Below, one piece after another: positions 35,114 through 45,225 of a stretch of 64,000 bases of DNA. The stretch spans positions 1,184,604 to 1,248,603 of the forward strand of contig JAAOMT010000295.1 in the NCBI GenBank assembly GCA_016748015.1. Direction: 5' to 3'. The notes beneath the pieces were generated by a model. That model was not told where the DNA came from and did no database searches. It saw only the letters and a list, made by a program, of their open reading frames with translations. The position numbers and the translations under genes were made by a program. This DNA is from Geosiphon pyriformis (Eukaryota; Glomeromycota; Glomeromycetes; Archaeosporales; Geosiphonaceae). How positions within the stretch are numbered: position 1 is the stretch's first letter; the number at the start of each line of letters is the position of its first letter.

Positions 35114-36135
35114 GGAAATAGTAATGTTTGGTGCTCTTAATTATTAGTAATACATGTTTTGCCTAATTCTGTTGATCTAGTCTTGATTATCAGTCTCTAA
35201 AAGTCTTATCTACTGGTTGTAAATTTATCCATTGAGTCTTTTGGTTATAAAGCACAAAAGTTTGGCTTTTGCTGATTGTAACTTCTTATAAATGTGAACT
35301 ATCTTTTCTAAGCTAATAAGTGCAGTTATTAGGGTCTAGTGTTGTCTTTTTGCCTTTCTGGTAAGCTAACAAGATAATGTTAATATCCAAAACTTAAGAA
35401 AAGCTTTCCTCTTTTACTAGGCTATCACAAAGTTTATTTCCAAATAGTTGATTTTACTATGTTGTTACTCTACAAGAGAAAATAAAGAAAAAAATAAAAG
35501 AAAAAAAATAAAATAAAGAAAAAAAAAATAAAAAAAGATAAATTAATATCGTCAATTATCATGATCAAAAGTGATTGGTCCAGGTTATTAATGATTTGAG
35601 GTGATTATGTTAAGAACATCTGTTCTAAAATAAAGATACAAAACAATAGTTAATTCATGTAAATTCCATAAAGTTTGAGAACATGAATTTGTGATTTTGA
35701 TTTCTCAATAATTGATTTTATTTTAGAAAATAAATATGGAATAGAATAAATAATAAAAGGGATAAAGATATTTGATTCTTGTTTAGTGGTTTATATCTCT
35801 GTTGTCCTTTTTCTAACTTTTTCAACTATTTGTTTTTATATATTTTTTTGGTTTTACAAGATTGTTTCTGATTGTTCTATTATTGCTAATTATTGTTTTG
35901 TTATTTCTGTAATTGCTTCATTTTTCTATGTTATTACTAGTTATCTTATATTATAACATGTTATCTGGTATTATTACATATTATTTTGTGTTATTCTATA
36001 TTATAATATGTTATCTTGCATTATCCTAAGTTATAATGCATCATCCAATATTATTGCATACTATTTTGTGTTATGTTATGTTTTGATCACATTTTTTCAT
36101 AACTTTGAATCGGTTTTTCTACTCAAGTAATAACA
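35114..36135 (-). repeat. Probable solo LTR inserted in LINE-c
   Basis: This non-coding block interrupts the LINE-c RT: KLSRV before, NRINKIITNF after, exactly contiguous in LINE-a. Its right end AAGTAATAACA resembles the TGTTAC LTR ends of Gy2 and Gy3 read in reverse. It has the A-rich AAATAAAGAAAA run and the ATCATGATCAAAAG stretch found at comparable places in the Gy3 LTR. The size, about 1 kb, fits an LTR. The left end has no clean TGTTAC, so that border is uncertain. TAA flanks both sides as a possible duplication. Confidence 0.55.
35930..36075. repeat. Degenerate ~20-bp tandem repeat
   Basis: About seven imperfect copies of a unit like TTATCTTATATTATAACATG, TTATCTGGTATTATTACATA, TTATTTTGTGTTATTCTATA follow each other, in the right-hand part of the probable solo LTR. 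Confidence 0.65.
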
Positions 36136-37121
36136 TAAACAGAATTAATAAAATAATAACAAATTTTGGGCTTTTAAATAAGTATAAAATATATAATAGA
36201 TTAGATTAAAGTAAAGTTTTCTTACTATTTTTTTGAAAAATTTTTTATAATTACTTGTTATATAAAATTAAAAGGCAGAATTATTTGTGTAAATATTAAA
36301 TTAACTCCAATTTTATGACAAAAACTAGCAGAATAAAGATTAGTAAAGAAAAAACTTCTTTTTTTATAGTTGATGTCTTTGTTAATAATATAATTTGAAT
36401 TAAGAATAGTCAAACATTAATACAGTATATTTTGAATATTGTTAATGAGTTTTATAGAATCAATAAAATTTCTATTAACAATAATAAAACAGTTATAATT
36501 TTTATTAACCAGAAAATAATAGATTTTTTTTGTATATTAATAGTTAGTCTATTTCTATTGCTAAGCATAATAAATTTTATAGATGTTTAAAAAAATTTTT
36601 ATTAATGAAAAGTATGTTTAAACTAAATTTTATTAAAATATACTTAAATATTAGATTTTTTTTAAATATAGTTCTTAAAAAAATATTGTTTAATAAAAAA
36701 TTTTTATATCTGGTTTTAGTTGTTTTATAATTTATAATTGACTACCAAATATAATTTAGTTTTGTGTTTAAAAATATATGTTAAATATGAAATATTTTAA
36801 TAAAAAAAAAGCTTAAATTTAAAGCCAATTTGTTTAAAAACTTTTTTAATAAAACTTTACATTACTTATTTTTGTATAGATTGAAATTTTTTAAACAAAT
36901 ACAAACAAAGAACAAAGTAGCTTTAGTTATTAAGTTTTTTAATATAACAGATATTTTTAGCTATTTGTTTAAACACTATTTTTTGGATTTACAAGTTGTA
37001 AGCTAAGCATTTATAAATTTATTGCAGTTTTTGGTTAAGTTAAGAGTCAATTCTGTTAATAATTATTTGATAAATATTGCGAAAATATTTTTGAATAATA
37101 GAAATCTCTTTGATTAATAAC
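36136..37121 (+). pseudogene. LINE-c ORF2, middle part: RT core (heavily decayed)
   Basis: It resumes at NRINKIITNFGLLNKYKIYN (36,138), then KIFYNYLLYKIKRQ near 36,232 aligns with RIFYDLLLCEVKRH of LINE-a. The catalytic box is FVNN near 36,378: both Asp residues of FVDD are Asn. The piece ends at the hAT target site. Confidence 0.75.
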
Positions 37122-37320
37122 TAAGGTTCTAATTAAATTGAACTGAATTAAACTTTAAGTGTTGTTTAAGTTCAGTTCAAATTACAAACTAAATTTAAAC
37201 TAAACCAATTTTTCAAATTAGATTTGGTTCAAGTTTGTCATTAAATCTTTTTGACAAGTTTGAATTTGGTTCAAATTTGGTTTAAAATTTATAAATTTGT
37301 TTAAGTTTAATGAAATTAAA
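37122..37320. repeat. Left terminal/subterminal repeat of the hAT element
   Basis: Many short copies of TTCAGTT, TTCAAATT and GGTTTAAA in both orientations follow the terminal TAAGGTTCTAAT. The block is inverted and partly matching at 40,245-40,447. Confidence 0.6.
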
Positions 37321-37639
37321 AAAAGATATAAACTTATACTACTTGTTTATTAATTATTACTTTGTTTAATTACTATAATTAGTTAAAGAGATATATAAAA
37401 TTATGTATGTATAATAACTTTACTCTCTAACTTACCAAAATAAATTTATTATTGGTATTATCTAATGTTACTAAAGATTCAAAATTCGAAATAACAGAAT
37501 TTAATAATCCAAATAGTTCAAATATTAATATATTTGGTAAACATAGTTTTTAAAATGAAGTATAGAATTATTTTGATAAGTTTGAGTAAACAAAAAAAAA
37601 ACAGCTAAATATATGGTCTTAAAATAGATACATAAACCA

Positions 37640-40215
37640 TTTTTTTGCAGAATTATGAGTACTAACAAACTCTTATGGTGCCATTTAAAAACTTTTTACT
37701 GAATAGTATATGTTACAATAAAGAAATATTATAAAAAAAGACAAAATGTTCAAAAAAATTGTGAGTTAGTTAAAAAAATGTTTTAATAAGTAAGATTGCT
37801 ATTTTTTTTATAATTTTTAGCCAATCTAACTAGAAAACTGCTCTAGCCTTCTGTAGTAACTGTTATTAATGTTAATAATAAAACTTTATAACATATTTAC
37901 TATTTGGCTTATCAATTGTTAGTGACTATTTTTTAAAATAAAAAATCTTGAATTAATTGAAATATTCTAATATTTGAATTCTACTTCTTAATTTGTTTGT
38001 GCTAATACAATTAAGAATAAAGTTATAAAACTTTATGTTTTGAGTAAACAAAAATTAAGAATAAATACTATCTTTATTATGAAATGTTCTTTTTTTTTAC
38101 TTATACTTACAACATAATAGATATATTTAGGTATTATTAAGTTCAAAATTTCTTTTATATTAGATTTCTGAATATCTCCTAATAACAAAGTCTTTGTTTT
38201 TATTATTACTCATTATATTAATGGCAATTGAAATTTTTAATAAATAATAATTGATATTAGATTAATAAGTAGATAACATGATAAAATAAAGATTGCAAAT
38301 AGATTTTTAAAGTATTAAAAGATTATAAAATTACATCAAAGATATGTATGTATATTTTTACATGAATTTGGATCAATTAATAACTAATAATGAAATTGAC
38401 ATATTATATAACATATTAGTTTTATCTAAAGCTTAGAGTTATTATAGTGTTTATATTATTAAAAATTATATTTTTTTAATATTAGCTTAAGTTGGTTTTA
38501 TTTATTGCTTTAAAGTTGAATTTTTGGTATTAGTATTATTTAAGATTCAGAATTATTACAATGCTCATATTATTAAAAACTAAGTTTTTTTAATGTTAGT
38601 TTAAGTGGTTTTTATCATTGCTTTAAGCTGAATTTTTAGCTAAAAAGATTAAGAAAAAAGTTTAAGAAAAAGTTATACTTATTCTTTTTTACATAAGTTT
38701 ACCATTAATTTTATTAGTTATAACCTAATTTTTTTTAACAGCTTTTTGCTATTATCTTTGATAATATTGCAAATAATAATACTTTTATAAAAGAGTTAGC
38801 AAAAAAATTAGAAGAGAAAAACATTTAATGGAACTCGAAAAATCTTCAATTTTAATGCTTTGATCATATTTTAAACTTGATAGTACAGACAGTTTTAAAT
38901 AAAATAAAGAATAATGTTTTCAAAGTATTTGTAAAAAACCCAAACTGAATATATTTACTTGAAATTTTTCTAATGTAAACTTTGTATAAATTAAAGATTA
39001 AAAAACCTAACTTTACAATCTGTATCTTGCTCCAACGTTTTGAATTTTTTAAATATGTCTGTAATACATGTCAAATTAAATACTGTAAATTTATTCTGAA
39101 TTGTTCTATCCAGTAGAATTATACTTATGACATGGTTAGAAATAGATTATCTCTTAAATTGACAAGTTATTTATTTCTGATTTTGTATATTTTGAATACA
39201 AAAATTCTAACTGTAAATTTATAAACATTAAACATCCTTATTAGCACTTATATTAACTTTTATCAATATGTTATTTCACATAATTAGTAAGCTATCTTTG
39301 ATAAAATTACTAAATTTTTTGAATTATTTAAGGATATTACAGTTAAAATATTAGCCAGTTCAAATAATACTGCCTCCTTAATTATTTTTTCTTTAATATT
39401 ATTTTTAATTACATTAAAGACACAGTTAATGATAATAAATCTGGTAAAGTATTATAATTTCAATTGTATTTATTTATTTATTTAACATATTTAATATTAA
39501 ATCTATTATTTATTATAGTGGCTAAAACAGCAAAAGAAAAGTTAGTTGAATATTACTGCAAAACAAATACAACTATAATGCTTTGCATTATATTGGATCC
39601 AAAGAAAAAATTCTATTATTTTACAAAAAGAAAATTTTTGAATGACAATATTAATAAAATAAAAGAATTATAAGTTATTAATTTATTTAAACAGTTTTAT
39701 TTTCCAATTCTTATATAATAAATAAATCTTTGGAATATGTACTCTCTTTAAAACAGAGTATATACTAAACATTATATTAATATTAAATAACAGTTTTTTG
39801 TTAAATAACAATTTTAATAATATTATTATATTAATTATACAATTCATATTAAAAACAGACTTTGATAATAATAAGAAAAAAAATCTTAATGAAATTAATT
39901 ATTATATCTCTGAAAAGGTGGCCAATAGAAAAATAGATATAATAATATGATAGAAGATATATTACAAAAAATATTATCTAAATTAATATTTTATTAATAA
40001 TTCAATATTTAGACACATTAAACATAATTTTCTTATCTTATATGTATAACTTATAATTATTTAACAATTTAAAAATCATTTGTTGCTTCTAAATATATTT
40101 TTTTTGTAAGTAAGAATATGATTACAGATATAAAATCTCACTTAATGCCTAAAACTATAAGAACAGTATAGTGTTTTCGATCATAAATGCAGAGATCATT
40201 AAAAAAAAATTAAAT
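37640..40215 (+). pseudogene. hAT transposase (heavily decayed)
   Basis: The transposase cuts and pastes the element. Conserved hAT segments remain readable across stops: SPNNKVFVFIITHYINGN near 38,175 with HDKIKIANRFLK near 38,275 (catalytic-domain neighbourhood), then KIKNNVFKV near 38,903. A short open piece at 39,464-39,673 reads KEKLVEYYCKTNTTIMLCII, typical of the region before the dimerisation domain. The C-terminal hAT dimerisation domain is seen as INYYISEKVANRKIDII near 39,895 and KNMITDIKSHLMPKTIRTV near 40,110. An N-terminal BED finger is expected near 37,640 but I cannot confirm its Cys/His set. Confidence 0.75.
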
Positions 40216-40244
40216 AATAATATAATATAATATAATGTTTTTAA

Positions 40245-40447
40245 TAGTTGAACCTAAACATATTCATAAATTTCGAACCAAACTTGAATCAAACTTGTTA
40301 TATGTGTTTGGATTTGGTTTAAGTTCAGTAATTTTAAGTTTAATTTAAGTTTGAGTTTGAAATTTTGCCAAATCTTCTGTTTAAATTCAGTTTAGTTCAG
40401 TGATTTAATTGAACTTAAACTGAATTGGACTGAATATTAGAATCTTA
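40245..40447. repeat. Right terminal/subterminal repeat of the hAT element
   Basis: Inverted partner of 37,122-37,320, ending AGAATCTTA. It is rich in TTAAGTTCAG, GTTTGGATTTGG and AATTGAACTT motifs. Confidence 0.6.
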
Positions 40448-42059
40448 CTAATAACTTACTTTATGTTTTTTGTTTTTTTAACTATTTTTCAATATTCAAA
40501 ATTTTGGAAAATTCTTATTATTTTAATGTTGTTTATTTTTTAAAACATTTAAATATTGTGTTTAAAAACAAATTGTTAAATAAACATAGTGTAATTTTAA
40601 ATTAAAAAATTTTTTGTTATTAAAAAAATTTAAATTCTAAGAACTTAGTATTATCATAGTTTATTAAAGCTTTAACTTATATAAATACATTTTTTATTAA
40701 TTTTAATAAGATTATTCTAATTTCTGATTGCTTAAATTTTTTTTATTCAAAATTTTTTTGAATATTTGTAACTGTTTATATAGATTGTGAGTAAAAAAAA
40801 TTAATATATATGCTGATAGTTCATTAAAAAGTTTAAGTATTATAAAAATAATAAGTAAAATAGCTATATATTTTTTTAATATTAAAGTAAATATAAATGT
40901 TAAAATTTATAACTTGTTGTTTTTTATAATATCTGAATTACAAGTAGTTGTGTTAATATTGAAATATATCTTTTTATTTTGTTCTGTAGTTTTGCATATA
41001 AACAGCCAAGTTGCTATAGATATATGTGTTTTAAAGTTTAGGTTTTAAATATCTAACTTCCAGAATAAGTATTGAGTAAAAAAACATTATATATTTAATT
41101 TAATCAGATCAAAAAATATTTTTGTAACATAAGTTAAAATCAAAAGTCATTTTAGAGTTATTAACAATATTTAAAAAGATTTTTTTATATGTAATATGAC
41201 TTTGTCTTATTTGATTATTCTAATTAGTATGCATAAAAAATTTATTATAACTAATAATTTGATTGTGTTAAACAATATTTATTATTTTGTTTATAATATT
41301 TATTAGAATGTTTGTCATATTTAATAGAAACCAAATTTAAGTATAAAGATTATTAATAGCTTATTTGTTTAGAATATAAACTAAATCTATATAGTTTTGT
41401 TTTAATATCTAAATTTTTATATGTTTTTTAAGTTCATTAGCAAAGTATTAGCTATTTTTTATACTTATTTAATAAAAGCAGTTTATAAAAAATTATTAAT
41501 TGCTGTTAGAAAAAAACTTTATAATAAAGATTATCTAAGTGTTTTATGTTTAATGTGTAATAATATTAAGTTATTTAATCATGTTTTTACTTGTTCAAAA
41601 AATACTATTATATGCTTTAAAATATTACTTGGTCTTGTTCAATTATGAATGTTTTTGATAAGAGTTTGCTTTTTATTATTATTCTCAGTATTATATACTT
41701 TTTATTTGGAGATATTAAATATTAATATTTATGTAGTCTTATACAAAGATTTTGTTTTTAAAAACTGGATAAATAAAACAGAATTAATTTTTAGTAATAA
41801 AAAAAAGACTGTGTTTGTGGTAATTAATTTTATTTACTATTTGACTGGCTATTTAAATCTAAGTTTAAAAAAAAGTGGTCTAGTTGATAATATAAAAATA
41901 ATATCTATTGTTTCTTGTAATGTGTTTAGTCATTTGTTAATTGAGATAGTCTATTTGATTGGTATTGTTAAATTGTTTGCTGTTAGCTTTGGTTTGCATA
42001 AAACTTGTTCTTTTTTTTCAGATTTAGACAATAATGCTAAGGTTTATATAGATATGTAA
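40448..42059 (+). pseudogene. LINE-c ORF2, C-terminal part: RNase H and Cys/His finger
   Basis: RNase H traces are YADSSLKSLS near 40,808, ISELQVVVLILKYI near 40,930 (the Glu block) and LHINSQVAIDIC near 40,993, where HTDS has become HINS. Two open stretches (41,421-41,648 and 41,649-42,059) cover the finger, CLMCNNIKLFNHVFTC near 41,550, matching CLLCGEVEFSNHVFTC of LINE-a, and the C-terminal end. ORF2 ends TAA at 42,057-42,059; the 3' UTR and A tail follow. Confidence 0.82.
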
Positions 42060-42194
42060 TATAATCTTAATTGGCTTGAATAACTGATTATATATATAAG
42101 TATATAAGCCATGTTTAGTTGAATTCACTTAGTTTGTTTCTATGTTCTAGATAGTGATTGGGCCACATTCGTTAATAAATTTAATAAAAAAAAA

Positions 42195-42743
42195 TTTAAA
42201 GCCAAGTTGAATAATTTTTTTTGGCTGTATTATTTTTGAAATTAGTAATTTAGTTTTTTAAAGTAGTTAAACTTGTTTTATTTTTTAGTTTTCTGATATT
42301 ATTTGCTATTAAAAATTTAATATTGTTATTTTTTAATACTGTTATAAATGTTATATTTAAATTATCTAATTATTAATTATAAAGCTGTTTTTTGGTATAC
42401 TAATTTTATGTTTTATGCTAAAACTGCTGTCTTTTCTTTAATATATGTTTTAATTCTTGCAATATTATTGTTAATTAAATGTATAAATTTAGGTTAAAGA
42501 TGCTAAATCTAACTTACAAAATTTGTTTAATTTGGTAAATCTGTAATTAAAAGATAGAATTCATCAAACCAAAACAATAATTTATGGTAGAAAAACAAGG
42601 TGTAACGCATTGTTGACATTTTATTTAGATTGCCACGAATTTAAAATAAAAAAACATGCTAGAAGGCTCAATAAAATCCTTACTCTCAAGAATATTATCC
42701 CATGGAATTACTGTTTTAATCGAACAGTTTTATCGTCGATAAG
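42195..42743. other. AT-rich interval between LINE-c and the photolyase gene
   Basis: T-rich on the plus strand to about 42,540, possibly an unrecognisable LINE remnant. The last 200 bp would hold the photolyase 3' UTR. I see no other gene. Confidence 0.5.
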
Positions 42744-45102
42744 TTATGCCCTTTTTTTCGGCATCACCGCATTGAACATATCAAGTGTCTTTTTCCGTGC
42801 TTCTTTGTGATCAACAATTGGTGGGGGATATCTAAAAAAGAGTTAAAACTAATTAATAATGAGTCGAAAAATAAAAAATTCCTTTGACTGACTTCAAGGT
42901 AGCAAATTCCTGAGGCGAAAGAGATGCATAGGGCTCATGAATTTGTTTTGGACTCAGCCCCTTTAATTCAGGAACCCATTTCTTTATAAATTCGCCCCTA
43001 GGATCAAACTTAATATAAAAAGTAAGAAACAAAGTTAGAAGTTAAAAGATCAATTTTTGATCAGTTAAAATCAAACTTACATTCTGTGATTGAAGAGTTG
43101 GGTTGAATATTCTGAAATAGGGCTATGGATAGAGCCAAAGTGAAAATTTAAGTTTCACATTTAATGATATCACCCGAACGAAAAGAGAAAAATTATCTAA
43201 ATTTGAACCTGTGCATCGGTTCCTGTCGAAGCACACTTTGATTATTTAGAAGATTAGAGACGATCCTGTATAAATAAATATTGCGGATAATTTAATACTC
43301 ACCCATTGCCAGCCACCGTTATTACTCGCAAAATCCCCATCAATTAAATTCTCCATAAAATACTTTTCACCTAGTTGCCAATTGATTTGCAGATCTTGGA
43401 AATAGATAGAAAAGTTGAAAAGTTGAAAATAGGATCGAGAAAAAGATCCGTATTTAGTATAATATATGCTTACCTTTGACCAAAAACATGGCAACTATCA
43501 TTCGAAGACGGTTATGCATCCAACCTAGTTGGATAAGTTGATTCATACCTAAAATCCTCGAGAATGTTAGGATACTAAAAATGTGTAAGGGAGATATATA
43601 TGAGGGATCATATTCAACCTGCATCAACTATTGGATAACCGGTCTTCCCTTCACACCAACGCTTGAACGGTTCGGGGTCTGTGTTCCATGCAAGCTTTGC
43701 AGTTTCTTTTTTGTATGGCTGATTTTTACATACATAAGGAAACGAGAAAAGCACGTTTCGATAAAAATCTCGCCATGCGATTTCCTCGATCCACGTAGTA
43801 ATGCCCTGTTTCCCTGCTTGCAGTTTTTTCGTGGAATTGGCTTGCCTTGCGGCAACAACACACTGTCGAGCTGATATTATACCTGAAGCCAGATATGGTG
43901 ATAGCGCGGAAGAGCCTTCAATACTAGGGTAGTTTCTAGCATCATGATAATCTTTTATTCTGGTTTGAATGAAATTTGCTAAACGTCTTTGCGCTTCTTC
44001 TTCGCCAGCCGGAAAATTACGAGCTGACTTTTCGGAACTCGTAGGTGTTAATTGAAAATCATTCACAAATGTTTGCAAATTTAAATCAAAGTTTGCCTCA
44101 GGAGAATCTCGGATGGAGGGATCGTTGGACTTCGGATTCGGTGAGATCTCGAGGTAATGAGGCTCATTTTCAAGAGTATTAAGCCACGTTTTTTTGAAAG
44201 GGGTAAACACAGTGTAGACATTGTTGTTCTGGACCAATATTAGGATCAGGGTATTAGTTTCAAAAGATCTAATGTATCACTAGCTTCCACAAATCTTACT
44301 TTGGTACGTAGGACTCCCGGTGGAATAACGCATTGATCGTCAAAGAGCTTAAATATTACATTATGAGATTTGGCAAGTGAATCGACAGTTATGTCACGCT
44401 TAGTTTCGTCAACCTGGGAGAAATTGCCAAATTTAGAGTTATGATGTGTTTAAATAAAAAATTATACCAAATACTCACCTCATACTCCTTGTTAGCAAAG
44501 ATGTGAGTGACCTTATAGCGGTCACAATAACTCATAATCGTTTCGGGAATATTTTTTCGTTTATCAACATTCTCCACCACCAATGGTATATTCAATTCAT
44601 CAAGCTTATTTTTCAAAATAGCAAGGTTACGTAATATAAAATCAACACGAATTGGGGCGACATCGTGAAGTTTCCAATCTTGTGGAGATATAATGAAAAT
44701 CGCATAGAGAAATCTCTGATGCAAAACCGCCTGCCGCGAAGCCTGGCTTAACGCGTAATTATCCTGCATCCTCAAATCTGTCCTAAACCACATGAGACAG
44801 TTGCCCGCCACTGGAGCAGGTGCTATAGGTGGGGCAGACGGTCTTGTATCTGCAGCAACACTACTTAAAAAGCCGGCTGGAGCGGAGCCGTATCCGACGT
44901 CAACTTTTAGCTTTTTAGGCTCCAACTTACCACCGGTAGAACTAGGGCTTGCGGCAGCTGGTTTTCTTTTTAGTGGCATTACTCTCGGATCCGTAAGGAA
45001 ATCTAACAGAGGTTTGAATATTTTCTGACGCGTAAAAATAAGCTGGCGTAGGGACCACCTTATGGTAATATGGTGTAGGTAAGATGGTGAAAAGTTTAGC
45101 AT
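42744..45102 (-). CDS. PHR1: Class I CPD photolyase, nine exons
   Basis: Repairs UV-induced cyclobutane pyrimidine dimers in DNA using light and FAD. Exons (minus): 45,102-44,479; 44,413-44,300; 44,228-43,619; 43,548-43,474; 43,394-43,303; 43,235-43,209; 43,122-43,081; 43,008-42,893; 42,831-42,744. They total 1,788 bp, 595 residues, all in frame; introns are 61-86 bp, all GT-AG. Residues 100-240 form the N-terminal antenna-type domain ([16 protein letters not shown]). The C-terminal FAD domain has [60 protein letters not shown] and [15 protein letters not shown] and the electron-transfer Trp residues fit CPD photolyases rather than 6-4 enzymes or cryptochromes. A second in-frame ATG (44,977-44,979) precedes KRKP and KKLK basic clusters. 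No stop or frameshift: apparently functional. Confidence 0.93.
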
Positions 45103-45152
45103 AAGAAAAAAAGCAAAATGTATACGATTGAGGATCTGCTGTGATGTAAACA

Positions 45153-45225
45153 GCTTCCTTAGCGCAGTCGGTAGCGCGTCAGTCTCATAATCTGAAGGTC
45201 GTGAGTTCGAACCTCACAGGGAGCA
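45153..45225 (+). tRNA. tRNA-Met (CAT), elongator type
   Basis: A 73-nt cloverleaf. The acceptor GCTTCCT pairs with AGGGAGC (one G-U), discriminator A. The D stem is GCGC/GCGC. The anticodon loop CTCATAA has CAT at 45,186-45,188. The T arm is GTGAG-TTCGAAC-CTCAC. There is no intron and no encoded CCA. The TCAGTCTCATAATCTGAAGG segment is nearly that of fungal elongator tRNA-Met; the initiator would start with an A1-U72-type acceptor. It lies 50 bp from the photolyase start, diverging. Its 3' end is complementary to the Gy1 and Gy4 primer-binding sites. Confidence 0.95.

Larger units (their letters stand above)
37122..40447 (+). mobile_element. hAT-type DNA transposon inserted in LINE-c
   Basis: Ends TAAGGTTCTAAT and, inverted, TAAGATTCTAAT are flanked by TTAATAAC (37,114-37,121) and CTAATAAC (40,448-40,455): an 8-bp target duplication matching at 7 of 8 bases, the hAT hallmark. 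Length 3,326 bp. Each end carries about 200 bp rich in repeats of AAGTTCAGTT / GGTTCAAATTTGG type, inverted relative to each other. The interior holds a decayed transposase in the plus direction. Confidence 0.8.
31100..42194 (+). mobile_element. LINE-c: old, AT-saturated LINE carrying two insertions
   Basis: A plus-strand copy of the LINE-a family. Its three pieces are 31,100-35,113, 36,136-37,121 and 40,448-42,194; between them lie a probable solo LTR and a hAT transposon. The 5' UTR near 31,110-31,260 resembles that of LINE-a. The 3' end is ATAAATTTAATAAAAAAAAA near 42,175-42,194. Coding similarity survives mainly at conservative residues; G and C have been replaced by A and T almost throughout. 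Confidence 0.85.

Noticed and set aside
43581-43874. Plus-strand open frame with a hydrophobic stretch over photolyase exon 3.
   Set aside because: It is antisense to a well-supported exon with conserved photolyase motifs.
42744-45102. Cryptochrome or 6-4 photolyase.
   Set aside because: The [24 protein letters not shown] and [14 protein letters not shown] blocks are those of class I CPD photolyases, and there is no long C-terminal extension.
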